Shown piece after piece: positions 46,968 through 56,012 of a stretch of 64,000 bases of DNA. Every line of letters begins with the position of its first letter. The first letter of the stretch is position 1. The notes below the pieces were generated by a model. That model had not been told where the DNA came from. It did not search any database and saw only the letters and a program-made list of their open reading frames with translations. The translations under genes were made by a program, and so were the position numbers. This DNA is from Deltaproteobacteria bacterium (lineage in GTDB: Bacteria > Myxococcota_A > Polyangia > Nannocystales > Nannocystaceae). Location of the stretch: assembly GCA_016709225.1 (NCBI GenBank), contig JADJEE010000012.1:3329501-3393500 (forward strand), in the 5' to 3' direction.

Positions 46968-47936
46968 ATGTCGCGTACCGCCGTGTCCCTCTTGTTCGTC
47001 GCCGCACTCGGCCTGTCGTCCTGCGACAAGGGCGGCGGCGGGGCGTTCCAGATCCCGCAGCACAAGGATCTGAAGGCGGGGGGCGTCTTCGTTTCGTACA
47101 ACCTCGGCTGCGACGTCGGCTGCGACAAGATCCAGAAGGGCGATCTCATCCAGTCGATCGACGGCAAGCCCGTCAAGACCGGCCAGGACTTCGACGCCGC
47201 CAAGGTGATGGACGGCAAGCCGCACAAGCTCGAGCTGCTGTCGTCGGGCTCGATGGACCCGAAGTCGGTGGAGATCACCGCCAAGCCGCTCGAGAACCTG
47301 CCGCCGCTGAAGGACGTGCCGCCGTTCTGGACGGTCGGCGCCGAGCAGCTCGACGCCGCGCCGCCGTGGGCCCGTCGCCGCATGTTCGGCCACGCCAGCC
47401 CGATGGTGCAGCTGGTCAGCATCAACGGTGGCATCCTCGATGGCCGCCAGCTGGTCGGTAAGAAGCGCCTGCTGGTCTACTGGGACTGGGGCGATCGCCA
47501 GGAGGAGGGCTACGCGGTGGCGTTCATGCAGGTGCTGCAGAAGGCCGCCGTCGATCTCCAGGCCAAGGGCGTGGAGATCATGTTCACCCACGCGAAGTTC
47601 CCCACGGGCCGCAAGGAGCCGATGAACGACACGGATCTCCGTGCGTGGGCGGACAAGTGGGCCGTCAAGCAAGACGGCCAGAAGATGCCGATGATCCCGT
47701 TCTATCGCCGGCCCAACAAGACCGAGTTCAACTCGGCGCGCGAGCTCGGCCTCGAGAACGCGTACACGGTGATGGAGAACCTCGGGCAGAGCCCGGCGAT
47801 CGTCATGCTCGACGATCGCGGCATCGTGCGCTGGCACTCCGAGGGCCTCACGACGCCGGCGGCCGACTCGAAGGTGACCGTGCCGGAGCAGTACACGATC
47901 ATCGAGGCGGTCAAGTTCGCGCTCGAGAAGCTCTAG
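46968..47936 (+). CDS. PDZ-like plus thioredoxin-like lipoprotein
   Basis: A 322-residue lipoprotein (MSRTAVSLLFVAALGLSSC). Residues 35-95 resemble a PDZ domain (KIQKGDLIQSIDGKPVKTG, KPHKLELL). Residues 150-310 look thioredoxin-like: RLLVYWDWGDRQEEGYAVAF replaces the usual CxxC, and the later SPAIVMLDDRGIVRWHSEG is the C-terminal strand-turn of that fold. With no CxxC it is not a disulfide reductase. GAGGAG lies ten bases before the ATG. A strong hairpin follows the gene. Confidence 0.72.
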   Translation: MSRTAVSLLFVAALGLSSCDKGGGGAFQIPQHKDLKAGGVFVSYNLGCDVGCDKIQKGDLIQSIDGKPVKTGQDFDAAKVMDGKPHKLELLSSGSMDPKSVEITAKPLENLPPLKDVPPFWTVGAEQLDAAPPWARRRMFGHASPMVQLVSINGGILDGRQLVGKKRLLVYWDWGDRQEEGYAVAFMQVLQKAAVDLQAKGVEIMFTHAKFPTGRKEPMNDTDLRAWADKWAVKQDGQKMPMIPFYRRPNKTEFNSARELGLENAYTVMENLGQSPAIVMLDDRGIVRWHSEGLTTPAADSKVTVPEQYTIIEAVKFALEKL

Positions 47937-47946
47937 TCGCGCGCCC

Positions 47947-47970
47947 GCGGGCGGTCTGGCGACCGCCCGC
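47947..47970. terminator. Bidirectional hairpin between convergent genes
   Basis: GCGGGCGGTC-TGGC-GACCGCCCGC: a perfect 10-bp stem with a 4-base loop, 10 bp after the stop of the 46968 gene and facing the end of the 47998 gene. No T-run, but strength and position fit termination for both. Confidence 0.6.
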
Positions 47971-47997
47971 GATGTCGCGCATCGCAGCGCGACGCGG

Positions 47998-48927
47998 TCA
48001 CCGCAGCCGATGACGCTCGACCCACGCGCGTCGAGCCGCGAGTCCGACCGGAGGTGCCTCGCCCTCGGCCCACAGGCCCGCCCACGAGCGAACCGCCGCG
48101 ATCGCGCGATCGGTGTCGGCGTGGGGACCGAGGTACGTGACGCCGGGCACCGGCGCGGCCCCGCGCTCGCCCATCATGGCGATCGGCAGGCCCTGTAGCA
48201 GCGCCTCCAGCAGCACCCGTGAGGGTGCGCTGGGATCCTGTGGCCCGATGATCATAGCCTGCGCGGATCGGCGTCGCGCGGCGCGATCGATGCTGGGGAC
48301 CTCGGCATCGACGTAGGCCTCGATGCGAACCTCGGAGCGCGACAGCGACTCGACCTCGAGCCGCAGCTGCGCGTAGTGGGCGTCGTCGATGTTCGGGCCC
48401 AAGCACACCGCTGCGAGGTAGCGGCCGTCGTCGGTGACCAGTGGAATCGCACCGCAGGCACGCGGCAGCACCGCGGGGGCGGCCGGATCGATCACCCAGC
48501 GCGTGGCGGCGGCGGGGGCCAGCTCCAGGGTCTTCGCCGCGATCTCGTCGCAACGCACGGATCCTGGCCAGCTACGCTCGGGGTGCGCCTCGGCCACCAT
48601 CGAGACCTTCGGCGTCGGCCCGTGCACCACCAGCGAGATGCCGGCGAGCACCGCCTGACGCACGTCGGGCAGGCACTCGATCGCCACGCGCGGATGCACA
48701 CCGTGCAGATGGATCTCCTCGGTCACGTGCAGCAGCGAGGCGATCTCGGGCACGTCGCGCTCCGACAGCGAGAGGTCGACCACCGCGACACCGGGGCGCG
48801 GATCGAACAGCTCGATCACGCGAGCGGCCGCGCCATCGAGCTGCCAGTCACCGCTCGCGAGATCGCGCGCGATCGAGCTGGGCTCGCCGGGGTGCGGTCT
48901 CGCGACCAGGTGCAGCACACACGGCAC
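47998..48927 (-). CDS. Glycosyltransferase-like protein
   Basis: A 309-residue protein with features of a GT-B glycosyltransferase: AVVDLSLSERDVPEIASLL, a helix pair around EIHLHGVHPRV, and the C-terminal segment PSRVLLEALLQGLPIAMMGE that matches the donor-binding EAxxxGxP region, then VTYLGPHADTDRAIAAVRSW and an ARRAWVERHRL end. The usual Gly-rich N-terminal loop is not clear, so a divergent or non-catalytic member is possible. Donor unknown. Confidence 0.55.
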   Translation of the reverse strand: MPCVLHLVARPHPGEPSSIARDLASGDWQLDGAAARVIELFDPRPGVAVVDLSLSERDVPEIASLLHVTEEIHLHGVHPRVAIECLPDVRQAVLAGISLVVHGPTPKVSMVAEAHPERSWPGSVRCDEIAAKTLELAPAAATRWVIDPAAPAVLPRACGAIPLVTDDGRYLAAVCLGPNIDDAHYAQLRLEVESLSRSEVRIEAYVDAEVPSIDRAARRRSAQAMIIGPQDPSAPSRVLLEALLQGLPIAMMGERGAAPVPGVTYLGPHADTDRAIAAVRSWAGLWAEGEAPPVGLAARRAWVERHRLR

Positions 48928-49011
48928 GTCGGTGCCTTCATGCCGCCGCCGTGGCCGTGCGGCCAGCTGCGATCGGGAATCCTTGGTGTCCCGATCGAGA
49001 ACCCGCCCGGA

Positions 49012-50919
49012 TCACTGCCGGCGCTGCGGCTTGTCCTTGCGGCGCAGCGGGTGCTGCAAGGTCGGCAGCTTCTCGTGCTCGCCGCGCTCGACCAACAGCT
49101 CGAGACCATCGACCAGGAGGTCGGGCGTGGTGACCTGCGCATCGACGGTCTGGCTCAGGGCACCGTCGATGCCGACATCGGCCCCGAAGCCGCCATAGGC
49201 CCCCACGGGGATGCGCATCTTCACGGTGCGCGACTCGTTGCCGATCGCGCGGATGCGACGCAGCACCCGCATCGATGCCGGCGCGAGCACGGCACCGCGC
49301 ACCAGCGTGCGCCGGCCCCCGGCCTCGATGCGCAGCAGTCGACCCGGCAGCGGTAGGTTGAGGTTGCCGGTGCCGGCGTACGCGGCTGCGCTCTCGCGTG
49401 GCACCGGCCCCAGCACGGTACCGTCGCGCAGGCTCTCGATCACGTAGGCGAAGTCGTAGCCGTCCTCGGCCGCGCGTGCGAGCAGCTCGCGCTCGAGTGC
49501 GGCCCGCGTCGAGCCCTTGCGCTTGCTGCTCAGCGTCAGGTTGCTGATCGTCGCGCCGGTCTCGAGCGCCGGGCTCATGCGTGCGCGCCCGTTGCTGCCC
49601 GAGAGCTTCGCGTTGGGCATGCGCGTCATCAGCAGCGTCTCGAGCTTGCCGCCGCGCACCAGCGCGAGCTTGCCGGGCCGCACACCCTCGGCGTCGATGT
49701 CGAAGCTGCCGAAGCCGCCGGCCAGCGCGGGGTCGTCGACGAGGTCGAGATCCTTCGGCATCACCTGCTTGCCGAGCTTGGGCTGCCACGAGGGCTCGAG
49801 GTCGACCATGCGACCGCTCTCGCCCAGCGGCGCCGGGGTCCCGACCGCCTCGGTCGCGACCGTGGCCCCGAGCAGCTGCGCCGACGCATCGCCGACGAAC
49901 AGCAGCGGGCCGTCGTAGTCCTCTTCGATCATCGGTGCGACCGCGAGCTGCTCGAGCTCGGCGAGCGTGCGATCGACCATGGCCTCGCCGGTGGCGAGCA
50001 GCTCGTCGTTGGCCACCGGCACCCCTTGCAAGTGGATCGCGTAGCCGTGATCGAGGTGCATGCCGTCAGCAGCCTTGGTGTCGGCGACGACGGCGAGCAC
50101 GGCACGCTCGCGCACCCACTGCACCGTGAGGCCCTCGCTGTTCACCACGCTCTCCTGCGTGCGCAGCACCTGCACGTGGACGTCGCCGTTGTCGATCGCG
50201 GGGTGTTCGGCGAAGCGGGCCGACAGCGACGCGACCATCGCGGCCAGGCCGTCGCGGTCGATGGTTGCGGGCGCCATCTCGACCAGGCGCGTGGTGGCCG
50301 GCGGTGGTGGCGTGAAGTCGGGCGGCTGCTCGGCGCCGGCGAGGCGCTTCAGGATCACCTGCTTCTGTGACCACGCCTTGCTCGCGCCCCGGAAGGCGCC
50401 ATCGAGCGCGAGCCACAGCTTCTTGGCCGCATACTGCGGCGTGGGCTCGAGCGCGACCTCGAGCTGCGCGATGCCACTGTCGCCGCCGAAGTAGTTGGTG
50501 TTGTCGCGCGCCGGCGTGCCCACGCGCAGCTCGACCGCGCCGGCCGACTGACGATCGCGAAGGTTCACGATGACGCCGCCGTAGGAGCCGTCGAGGCTGA
50601 GCAACTCCGCCCGCACCATGCGGACCTCGGCGCGGTACGGCGGCGGTGTGCCGTTGACGCGCAGCCCCTGCAGGCCGCGGGTGAGCTCCGCGAGGATCGC
50701 GGCGAGCTCGGGGTCGTCGGTCGGCTTGGTCGGCGACACCTCGCCCGCGGTCGGCGGGGTCGCAGCCGCGGGCGGGGTCGTGGCCGTGGTCGCAGGTGCG
50801 CCCGCGGCTGCGGTTGCGGGGCTCTCGGCGGCGGTCGGCGTCGGCGCTGGGGCGGCCGCGGTCGACCGCGGAGCGCACAGCATCGCTGCGGCCACGAGTG
50901 CGAGCTGAGATCGACTCAT
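49012..50919 (-). CDS. Exported PmbA/TldE-like protein
   Basis: A 635-residue protein with signal MSRSQLALVAAAMLCAP and a Thr/Ala/Pro linker. It shares the TldD/PmbA fold with its neighbour: LLFVGDASAQLLGATVATEA occupies the place where TldD has the metal HExxxH helix, and this sequence has none, as in PmbA/TldE. The C-terminal part has LDLVDDPALAGGFGSFDID and GALSQTVDAQVTTPDLL, typical of the family. It probably forms a non-catalytic partner of the upstream protein. Overlaps it by ATGA. Confidence 0.82.
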   Translation of the reverse strand: MSRSQLALVAAAMLCAPRSTAAAPAPTPTAAESPATAAAGAPATTATTPPAAATPPTAGEVSPTKPTDDPELAAILAELTRGLQGLRVNGTPPPYRAEVRMVRAELLSLDGSYGGVIVNLRDRQSAGAVELRVGTPARDNTNYFGGDSGIAQLEVALEPTPQYAAKKLWLALDGAFRGASKAWSQKQVILKRLAGAEQPPDFTPPPPATTRLVEMAPATIDRDGLAAMVASLSARFAEHPAIDNGDVHVQVLRTQESVVNSEGLTVQWVRERAVLAVVADTKAADGMHLDHGYAIHLQGVPVANDELLATGEAMVDRTLAELEQLAVAPMIEEDYDGPLLFVGDASAQLLGATVATEAVGTPAPLGESGRMVDLEPSWQPKLGKQVMPKDLDLVDDPALAGGFGSFDIDAEGVRPGKLALVRGGKLETLLMTRMPNAKLSGSNGRARMSPALETGATISNLTLSSKRKGSTRAALERELLARAAEDGYDFAYVIESLRDGTVLGPVPRESAAAYAGTGNLNLPLPGRLLRIEAGGRRTLVRGAVLAPASMRVLRRIRAIGNESRTVKMRIPVGAYGGFGADVGIDGALSQTVDAQVTTPDLLVDGLELLVERGEHEKLPTLQHPLRRKDKPQRRQ

Positions 50920-52739
50920 CGCGTCACGCTGCCCTTCTTGCGCGCACCGTCGTCGCTGGTCCCGGGTGGCTCGAGCAACGGTGGCTTGTCGCGATCGTGC
51001 ACGCCGCGTTCGATCTCGAGGTTGCGCAGCAACAGCGACGGGCTCACCGCCGAGACCGGCACCCAGCCCGACTCGGCCCCGCACACGCCGTTGAAGATGC
51101 CGGGCTGATCGTCGGTGGCGAGGATGGTCTCGAACGCCTGCAGCGGCGTGCCGACCATCTCGACGCCGCGCACCAGCTCGTCGGGGCGACCATCGGCGAA
51201 CACGCGATAGACCAGCAGCGGCTCGACCTTGAAGGCCTGCGGGCCGCTGCGATCGGTGAGCGTGTAGCCGCCGGAGATGTCGGTGAACCACAGCCCGTAG
51301 GGCTTGTCCTGCCGCTCGACCTCTTCGAGCAGCGCGGCCCGCAGCTGCTTGCGCGACAGCGCCTTGCGCGAGCTGACCACCAGGTTGCCCTGCCGCGCGA
51401 CCACCTGATAGCCCGGCTCGCGCCGGCCGTGGCCGTTGCTCTTCATGAACGGCCGCACCGGCGAGCGCCCCAGCAAGAAGGTCTTCAGCTTGCCGCGCTC
51501 GACGATCGCGGTGCGCTGCGCCGGCACGCCCTCGTCGTCGACGTAGTAGTGGCCCGAGAGCGGCTGCTCGCCGAGCATCGCGATGGTCGGGTCGTCGACC
51601 ACGTCGAGGAACTTCGGCAGCACCGACTTGCCGAGCTGATCGGTGAAGGTCTGGCCCTCGGCGTCATCCTTCTGGCGATGGCCCTCGAGGCGGTGGCCGA
51701 AGATCTCGTGGAAGAACACGCCGGCGGCGCGACCCTCGAGCACCGCAGGCCCGGTGTACGGATCGGCGATCGGTGCGGTCTGCAGCGCGATGAGGTTGCC
51801 GCGCAGCTTCTCGGCCGCGGCGACCAGCTTCTCGCGGGTCGGCAGCTGCGCGAGCGTGTGGGCCTCGAAGGTCTCGGTGAGCCCGAGCCGCATGCCGTCC
51901 TCGGCCTGGGTGCCGGCCTGCAGCAGGATGCGCAGCAGCACGCGACCGCTCTGCACGCGCGTGCCCTCGGTGTTCACGAAGTAGTGGTTCTCGAGCGTCG
52001 CCGTGACCGACACGCTGCTGCTCAGCACCCGCGGGTCGGCGCCGAGCACCTGCGAGACCTCGACCGCCAGCGGCCGCAGCTTCTCGGCCGCCGCGGCGAA
52101 ATCGAACTCGCGCTCCGGCTGCACGATGCGGGTCGGCTTCTCGACCGAGAAGTCGGGGTGCTGGTCGTCATCGCTGCGCAGCTCCTCGTCGCTCTCGACC
52201 TCGCGCAGGGCCGAGACCGCGTTGTGGTACTGCGCCTCGGTGGCCAGCCACAGGCCCTGCGCCAGCGAGAGCTCGTCGTCGTCGAGGCTCACCGACAGCC
52301 CCGAGCCGAGCCCGTTGCCCGGGCCATAGTCGCCGTCGCGGCTGTGGCTGTTGTCGAGCTTGCGCGAGCCGACGCGGACGTCGACATCGATCGTGCGATC
52401 GCTGTCCTGCTCGTCGCGGACCAGCGCGCCATCCTCGGCGGCGATCCACAGCTGCTCCTGCGCGACGAGATCGTAGGCGAGGAAGTACGCCGACTGCTCG
52501 ACGCCGTCGCCGGTCAGCTGGGTGAGGTTCTGCTGGAGCTCGCGCTCGAGGATCTCGAGCACGGGCGAGGGATCTCCGGTCGGTGCCTTGGGGCGCACGA
52601 CCTGCAGCTGCATCGCGCGTCCACCCCCACGACCCCCACGCTCGGGCGGGTTGGTGCCGTGACGCTGGCAGCTGAGCGACAGCGCCAGCAGCGGCGCAGC
52701 GAAGACGAGGAAGGGGAGGGCGCGACGCGTCACGGGCAC
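50916..52739 (-). CDS. Exported TldD-like metallopeptidase lipoprotein
   Basis: A 607-residue lipoprotein (MPVTRRALPFLVFAAPLLALSLSC, Cys 24). The catalytic helix is FFHEIFGHRLEGH (His344, Glu345, His349), the TldD HExxxH metal site. LDVVDDPTIAMLGEQPLSGHYYVDDEG and FNGVCGAESGW are further landmarks. TldD/TldE pairs are normally cytosolic proteases that process microcin B17, CcdA or modified peptides; here the pair is exported. Paired with the PmbA-like gene downstream by a four-base overlap. Confidence 0.87.
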   Translation of the reverse strand: MPVTRRALPFLVFAAPLLALSLSCQRHGTNPPERGGRGGGRAMQLQVVRPKAPTGDPSPVLEILERELQQNLTQLTGDGVEQSAYFLAYDLVAQEQLWIAAEDGALVRDEQDSDRTIDVDVRVGSRKLDNSHSRDGDYGPGNGLGSGLSVSLDDDELSLAQGLWLATEAQYHNAVSALREVESDEELRSDDDQHPDFSVEKPTRIVQPEREFDFAAAAEKLRPLAVEVSQVLGADPRVLSSSVSVTATLENHYFVNTEGTRVQSGRVLLRILLQAGTQAEDGMRLGLTETFEAHTLAQLPTREKLVAAAEKLRGNLIALQTAPIADPYTGPAVLEGRAAGVFFHEIFGHRLEGHRQKDDAEGQTFTDQLGKSVLPKFLDVVDDPTIAMLGEQPLSGHYYVDDEGVPAQRTAIVERGKLKTFLLGRSPVRPFMKSNGHGRREPGYQVVARQGNLVVSSRKALSRKQLRAALLEEVERQDKPYGLWFTDISGGYTLTDRSGPQAFKVEPLLVYRVFADGRPDELVRGVEMVGTPLQAFETILATDDQPGIFNGVCGAESGWVPVSAVSPSLLLRNLEIERGVHDRDKPPLLEPPGTSDDGARKKGSVTR

Positions 52740-52872
52740 CGTAGGGTAGCGCGCTCGATCGGGGGCGTCTCGGAAGTCGCCAAAGCCCGGTCGATGCTGG
52801 AAAGCCGGCCACGCGAGACCCGGGTAGGGGCACGCGCGCCGGCCGACCTGGCGCCCAGCGAAGGGCCGCGGA

Positions 52873-53223
52873 CTAGAAGCCGAAGCGGCCGAAGATCATG
52901 AAGGCGATGACGAACGTGAAGATCACGAGCGACTCGATGAAGGCCAGACCCAACAGCATCGGGGTGAAGACCTTGTCGGCGCTGTTGGGGTTGCGGCAGA
53001 TGCCCTCGAGCGCGGCGCCAGCGGCCTTGCCCTGGCCCATGCCGCAGCCGAGCGCGGCGATGCCCATGCCGAAGCCCATGGCGATGGCGTAGATGCCGTC
53101 GTTGGGGCCGCTCGACTGGGCGGCGGCACCGGCGGCAGCCGGGGCAGCGGCCGCGATGGCGGGCGCGAGGAAAGCGGTGGCGAAGGCGACGAGCTTGGCG
53201 ATGCGGGCGTTGTTGTTGGTCAT
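52873..53223 (-). CDS. atpE: ATP synthase F0 subunit c with N-terminal extension
   Basis: A 116-residue protein; the c-ring hairpin occupies residues 42-116 with a Gly-rich first helix (MGFGMGIAALGCGMGQG), the polar loop GICRNPN and the second helix LGLAFIESLVIF holding the ion-binding Glu97. Ion contacts do not show the Na+ pattern clearly. Residues 1-41 form an Ala-rich, hydrophobic head resembling a cleavable signal, absent from E. coli (79 residues). A purine-rich leader lies upstream. Last gene of an atpI-atpB-atpE run. Confidence 0.95.
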   Translation of the reverse strand: MTNNNARIAKLVAFATAFLAPAIAAAAPAAAGAAAQSSGPNDGIYAIAMGFGMGIAALGCGMGQGKAAGAALEGICRNPNSADKVFTPMLLGLAFIESLVIFTFVIAFMIFGRFGF

Positions 53224-53225
53224 GG

Positions 53226-53244
53226 CGGTCTCTTCTCTTTTTTT
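53226..53244 (-). promoter_or_regulatory. Purine-rich leader before atpE
   Basis: On the coding strand CCAAAAAAAGAGAAGAGACC precedes the ATG. An A/G-rich initiation region with a seven-A run stands out in this GC-rich DNA. E. coli atpE has a comparable translational enhancer that raises subunit c output; here that role is inferred. Confidence 0.6.
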
Positions 53245-53265
53245 GGAAGACGTCGAACGGCGCGA

Positions 53266-54048
53266 TCAGTGCTCTTCGGCGTGCTCGATGGCCATGCCGA
53301 TGTAGATGATCGAGAGGAGCGTGAAGATCAGGGTCTGCACGATCGCGACCATGACCCCGAGCAGGAGGAACGGCACCGGCAGCAGCAACGCGATCAGCGA
53401 GCCGATCGCGAGCACGACCTTGTGGTCGGCGAGGATGTTGCCCATGAGGCGCAGCGACAGCGACACCGGGCGCGCCAGGTGGCTGGCGATCTCGACCACC
53501 AGGAACAGCGGGAACAGCCACGGGAACCCGCCGATCTTGGGCCCGAGGAAGTGCGCGAGGTAGTGCATGCCGTTGCGATAGACGCCGGCCACGTTGTAGA
53601 CGACGAAGATCAGCACCGACAGTGCGAGGTTGGTCTTGAGCGTGTCGGTCGCCGGCAGCAACCCGGGGATCAGGCCCTGGATGTTGCAGCAGAAGATGAA
53701 CAGGCCCAGCGTGCCGACCAGCGGCAGGTACTTCTTGGCGTCGTGCTCGCCCATCACGTCGGCGGCGAGCTTGTAGACCGCGCCGACGAAGCCGTCGATC
53801 ATCGCGCCCAGCGTGAAGCGCCGCGACGGCACCACGCCCTGCGTGCTGTCCGCGAGGCTGGCGCGATATCGCAGCGCCGCCACGAGGATCAGCACGGCGG
53901 CGATCAGCGCCGCCATGACGTGGATCAGGGTGAAGTTGGTCTCCTGGAACATGAGCGCGCGCCAGTCACGGCGCAGGCCCTCCTCGAACATGTGCTCGAG
54001 GTCATGCCAGCCAGGCAGAAGCGTGTACCAAGTGTCGTGATCGCCCAT
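53266..54048 (-). CDS. atpB: ATP synthase F0 subunit a
   Basis: A 260-residue multi-pass membrane protein. The essential Arg200 is in ARPVSLSLRLMGNILADH; GLIPG and the C-terminal helix with IFTLLSIIYIGMAIEHAEEH are family marks. It forms the proton path against the c-ring. The ATG at 54048 begins MGDHDTWYTLLPGW. The next gene, atpE, is 42 bp downstream and atpI 24 bp upstream; subunit b and F1 genes are elsewhere. Confidence 0.95.
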   Translation of the reverse strand: MGDHDTWYTLLPGWHDLEHMFEEGLRRDWRALMFQETNFTLIHVMAALIAAVLILVAALRYRASLADSTQGVVPSRRFTLGAMIDGFVGAVYKLAADVMGEHDAKKYLPLVGTLGLFIFCCNIQGLIPGLLPATDTLKTNLALSVLIFVVYNVAGVYRNGMHYLAHFLGPKIGGFPWLFPLFLVVEIASHLARPVSLSLRLMGNILADHKVVLAIGSLIALLLPVPFLLLGVMVAIVQTLIFTLLSIIYIGMAIEHAEEH

Positions 54049-54072
54049 GGAGATCGGCTCGTCGCCGTCGCA

Positions 54073-54486
54073 TCAGGAGGGGGGCGATCCCGACGGCTTG
54101 GATCGTTGGAGCGCTGCGAGCGAAGCTGCAGCCAGGGAGATCGCCACGCCGAGGGCAACCCCCTCCGGACGGGCCGGCATGTACCAAAGGACTGCGGCCA
54201 GCGCAAGCAGGATCAGGGGCCATTTCAGCAACAATCCCGCGGGTAACGACCACGTCTTTCCTGCGGGTGGGCGATGATCTCGGGGGTTTGCGACGATCGT
54301 TCGCAGCGTTCGCGCCGCGAAGTACATGTTCGCGTAGCCGATGCTCGCGCCGAGCACCACGCCCAGGGCCATCGGGAAGCCCAGCCACAGGCCCATGCCC
54401 GCGGCCCAGATCGCCGTCAGCGTGAGCGTCCACGTGCCGATGCGGCGGAGCAGGGCGTCCACGTCGAGCGTCACGGGCGAGGTCAT
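54073..54486 (-). CDS. atpI: ATP synthase subunit I-like (AtpI) protein
   Basis: A 137-residue membrane protein with four hydrophobic segments and the ALGVVLGASIGYANMYFAAR signature of AtpI-type assembly factors. It sits directly before atpB, the usual place. AtpI assists c-ring assembly and Mg2+ handling in some bacteria. The start is the ATG at 54486; GGGG just upstream is a weak ribosome site. Confidence 0.82.
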   Translation of the reverse strand: MTSPVTLDVDALLRRIGTWTLTLTAIWAAGMGLWLGFPMALGVVLGASIGYANMYFAARTLRTIVANPRDHRPPAGKTWSLPAGLLLKWPLILLALAAVLWYMPARPEGVALGVAISLAAASLAALQRSKPSGSPPS

Positions 54487-54694
54487 GCCCCAGCCGGGGC
54501 GATCGACTCAAGCGCGGGACAAGTGATGTTGCTCCGGCCCGCGCAGCGGACCCGGGGCGGGGGCCTGGGCGGCGAAGCGGCGATCGAGGGGGCGCGGGCG
54601 CGTGGGGTCCAGCTCCGGGGCCCGGCCGGGGCGGGCGGGGCGCGAGCTCGGGCGCACGAGGGATCCATAGGGATCGGGGGCCCGGCCGGTGGGC

Positions 54695-55219
54695 TCAGCC
54701 CGGGCAGGGGTCGCAGGCATGCCGGCCGCCACCACAGTCGTGCGGCATGATGAGCTCGCCTGGTTCGTCGGGCTCGCAGGCGAGGTCGCACAGGCCCGTG
54801 CCCTCGCAGTCGAGCACGCAGGGCCCGCGGCAACCGACCGAGCAATCACCCCGGCCCACGCAGCGCACGCGGCTGCCGCGATCGACCTCGACGTCGCACC
54901 GCCCGCTGCCGAAGCACAGCACCAAGCAATCCTCACCGCAGTCGAACTGGCAGTCCCGGCTGCCGTCGCACTGCAGATCGCAGCTCGCATCGCAGGTCGC
55001 CGTGCACGTGGCATCGGGCGTGATCACCGGGCAGCTGCAGGTGCCGTCGCTCTCGCAGACGCACGCACCCGGCTCGCACTCCGGCGTGCCGTGGGCGCGA
55101 TCGGGTGGCGCGACGGTGGCGTGACAGCCGAGGCAGGCCAAGATGATCGCGACGAGCGATGACCACGCGACCGTGGTGCGCGGATGGTGGGCGGTGCGAA
55201 GTGGAGGGGGCAGGGGCAT
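54695..55219 (-). CDS. Cys-repeat lipoprotein
   Basis: A 174-residue lipoprotein (signal ending IILACLGC) with more than twenty cysteines. The mature part repeats a unit of about 20-25 residues, such as CDLQCDGSRDCQFDC, CLVLCFGSGRCDVEV and CVLDCEGTGLCDLAC, where a short C-x-x-x-C pair alternates with a Gly/Ser-x-Cys turn. This suggests a stacked disulfide ladder or metal-binding surface protein. No family recognised. Lies after the atp genes and before the lower-GC stretch. Confidence 0.72.
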   Translation of the reverse strand: MPLPPPLRTAHHPRTTVAWSSLVAIILACLGCHATVAPPDRAHGTPECEPGACVCESDGTCSCPVITPDATCTATCDASCDLQCDGSRDCQFDCGEDCLVLCFGSGRCDVEVDRGSRVRCVGRGDCSVGCRGPCVLDCEGTGLCDLACEPDEPGELIMPHDCGGGRHACDPCPG

Positions 55220-55238
55220 GACGAGCCAAGGGGTGCGG

Positions 55239-56012
55239 TCAGGGGTTCATCGCTTCGCATGGATCGACGAGGTCGCTGTCGCTGCCCGGGCAGTCGCCGC
55301 TGCCACACGCGCCACGTCCATCGGCGGCGGTGAGCTGATCGACGCAGTCGCGCAGACGCTCGGGATCGACGCGTCCGTCCGGCAGCGTTGCCCAGTCATG
55401 GCAGCCGCTCAGCTCCGGATCCTGTCGCGTGCCCGGACTGTCGGTGATCCAGTCCACCGGTGACGCCACGTCGGTGCCACGGATTGCCCGCCAGCGACCG
55501 TCGATGAAGACGCAGTCCTCCGGCACAGTGGGGATCGTCGGGCAACACGAAGCAGGGAAATCTGACGTGGGCGAACAGACCGCCTGGATGCGTTCCTGCG
55601 ACCACCGAGGGTTGCACGGTCGCGGACACGTGCGGAGGTCGACGTTCTCTGGTGCGAAATTTGGGATGACGCACTGCCCCCATTCGGAGAAAAGTGCTCG
55701 TGCGCCACTAAACAGCGGATCTCCGAAATCGGCCGGGTCGGTGCCGTCGACACGAATGGCCTGGTAGTCCGGGACGAGGCCCCTGGCGGTCGCGGGGTCG
55801 TCGGAGCAGCACACCTTGGCGCCCCCATGGTGGCCGCGTTGGAATCGGGAAGGATGGCACGGCTCCAATCCGCCGGTGGGAAGCGCTGCCGGGGCGATGT
55901 TCTCGCAGTCACCATCGTCGCGGCAGGCGACGATCGCCACGATCACGATCGCTCCAACGACGTGTGCGTTGCGCCTCGCGAGGAAACCGAAGTCAGGACT
56001 CGCGGCAGTCAC
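55239..56012 (-). CDS. Lipoprotein overlapping the M35-like peptidase gene
   Basis: A 257-residue lipoprotein starting at a GTG with GGGAGG eight bases ahead, the best ribosome site of this locus. The signal ends AIVIVAIVAC. The mature part has many Cys pairs (DDGDCENIAP, KVCCSDDP, RTCPRPCNP, CCPTIPTVPEDC), Trp residues in GRWRAIRG and PVDWITD, and a C-terminal DCVDQLTAADGRGACGSGDC. It overlaps the end of the peptidase gene by 20 bp, so the two are translationally coupled. Function unknown; an inhibitor or partner of the peptidase is a reasonable inference. Confidence 0.72.
   Translation of the reverse strand: MTAASPDFGFLARRNAHVVGAIVIVAIVACRDDGDCENIAPAALPTGGLEPCHPSRFQRGHHGGAKVCCSDDPATARGLVPDYQAIRVDGTDPADFGDPLFSGARALFSEWGQCVIPNFAPENVDLRTCPRPCNPRWSQERIQAVCSPTSDFPASCCPTIPTVPEDCVFIDGRWRAIRGTDVASPVDWITDSPGTRQDPELSGCHDWATLPDGRVDPERLRDCVDQLTAADGRGACGSGDCPGSDSDLVDPCEAMNP

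Noticed and set aside
54487..54694. Extra atp gene (such as atpZ) upstream of atpI
   Set aside because: Open frames there are Pro/Arg-rich shadows with no membrane segment.
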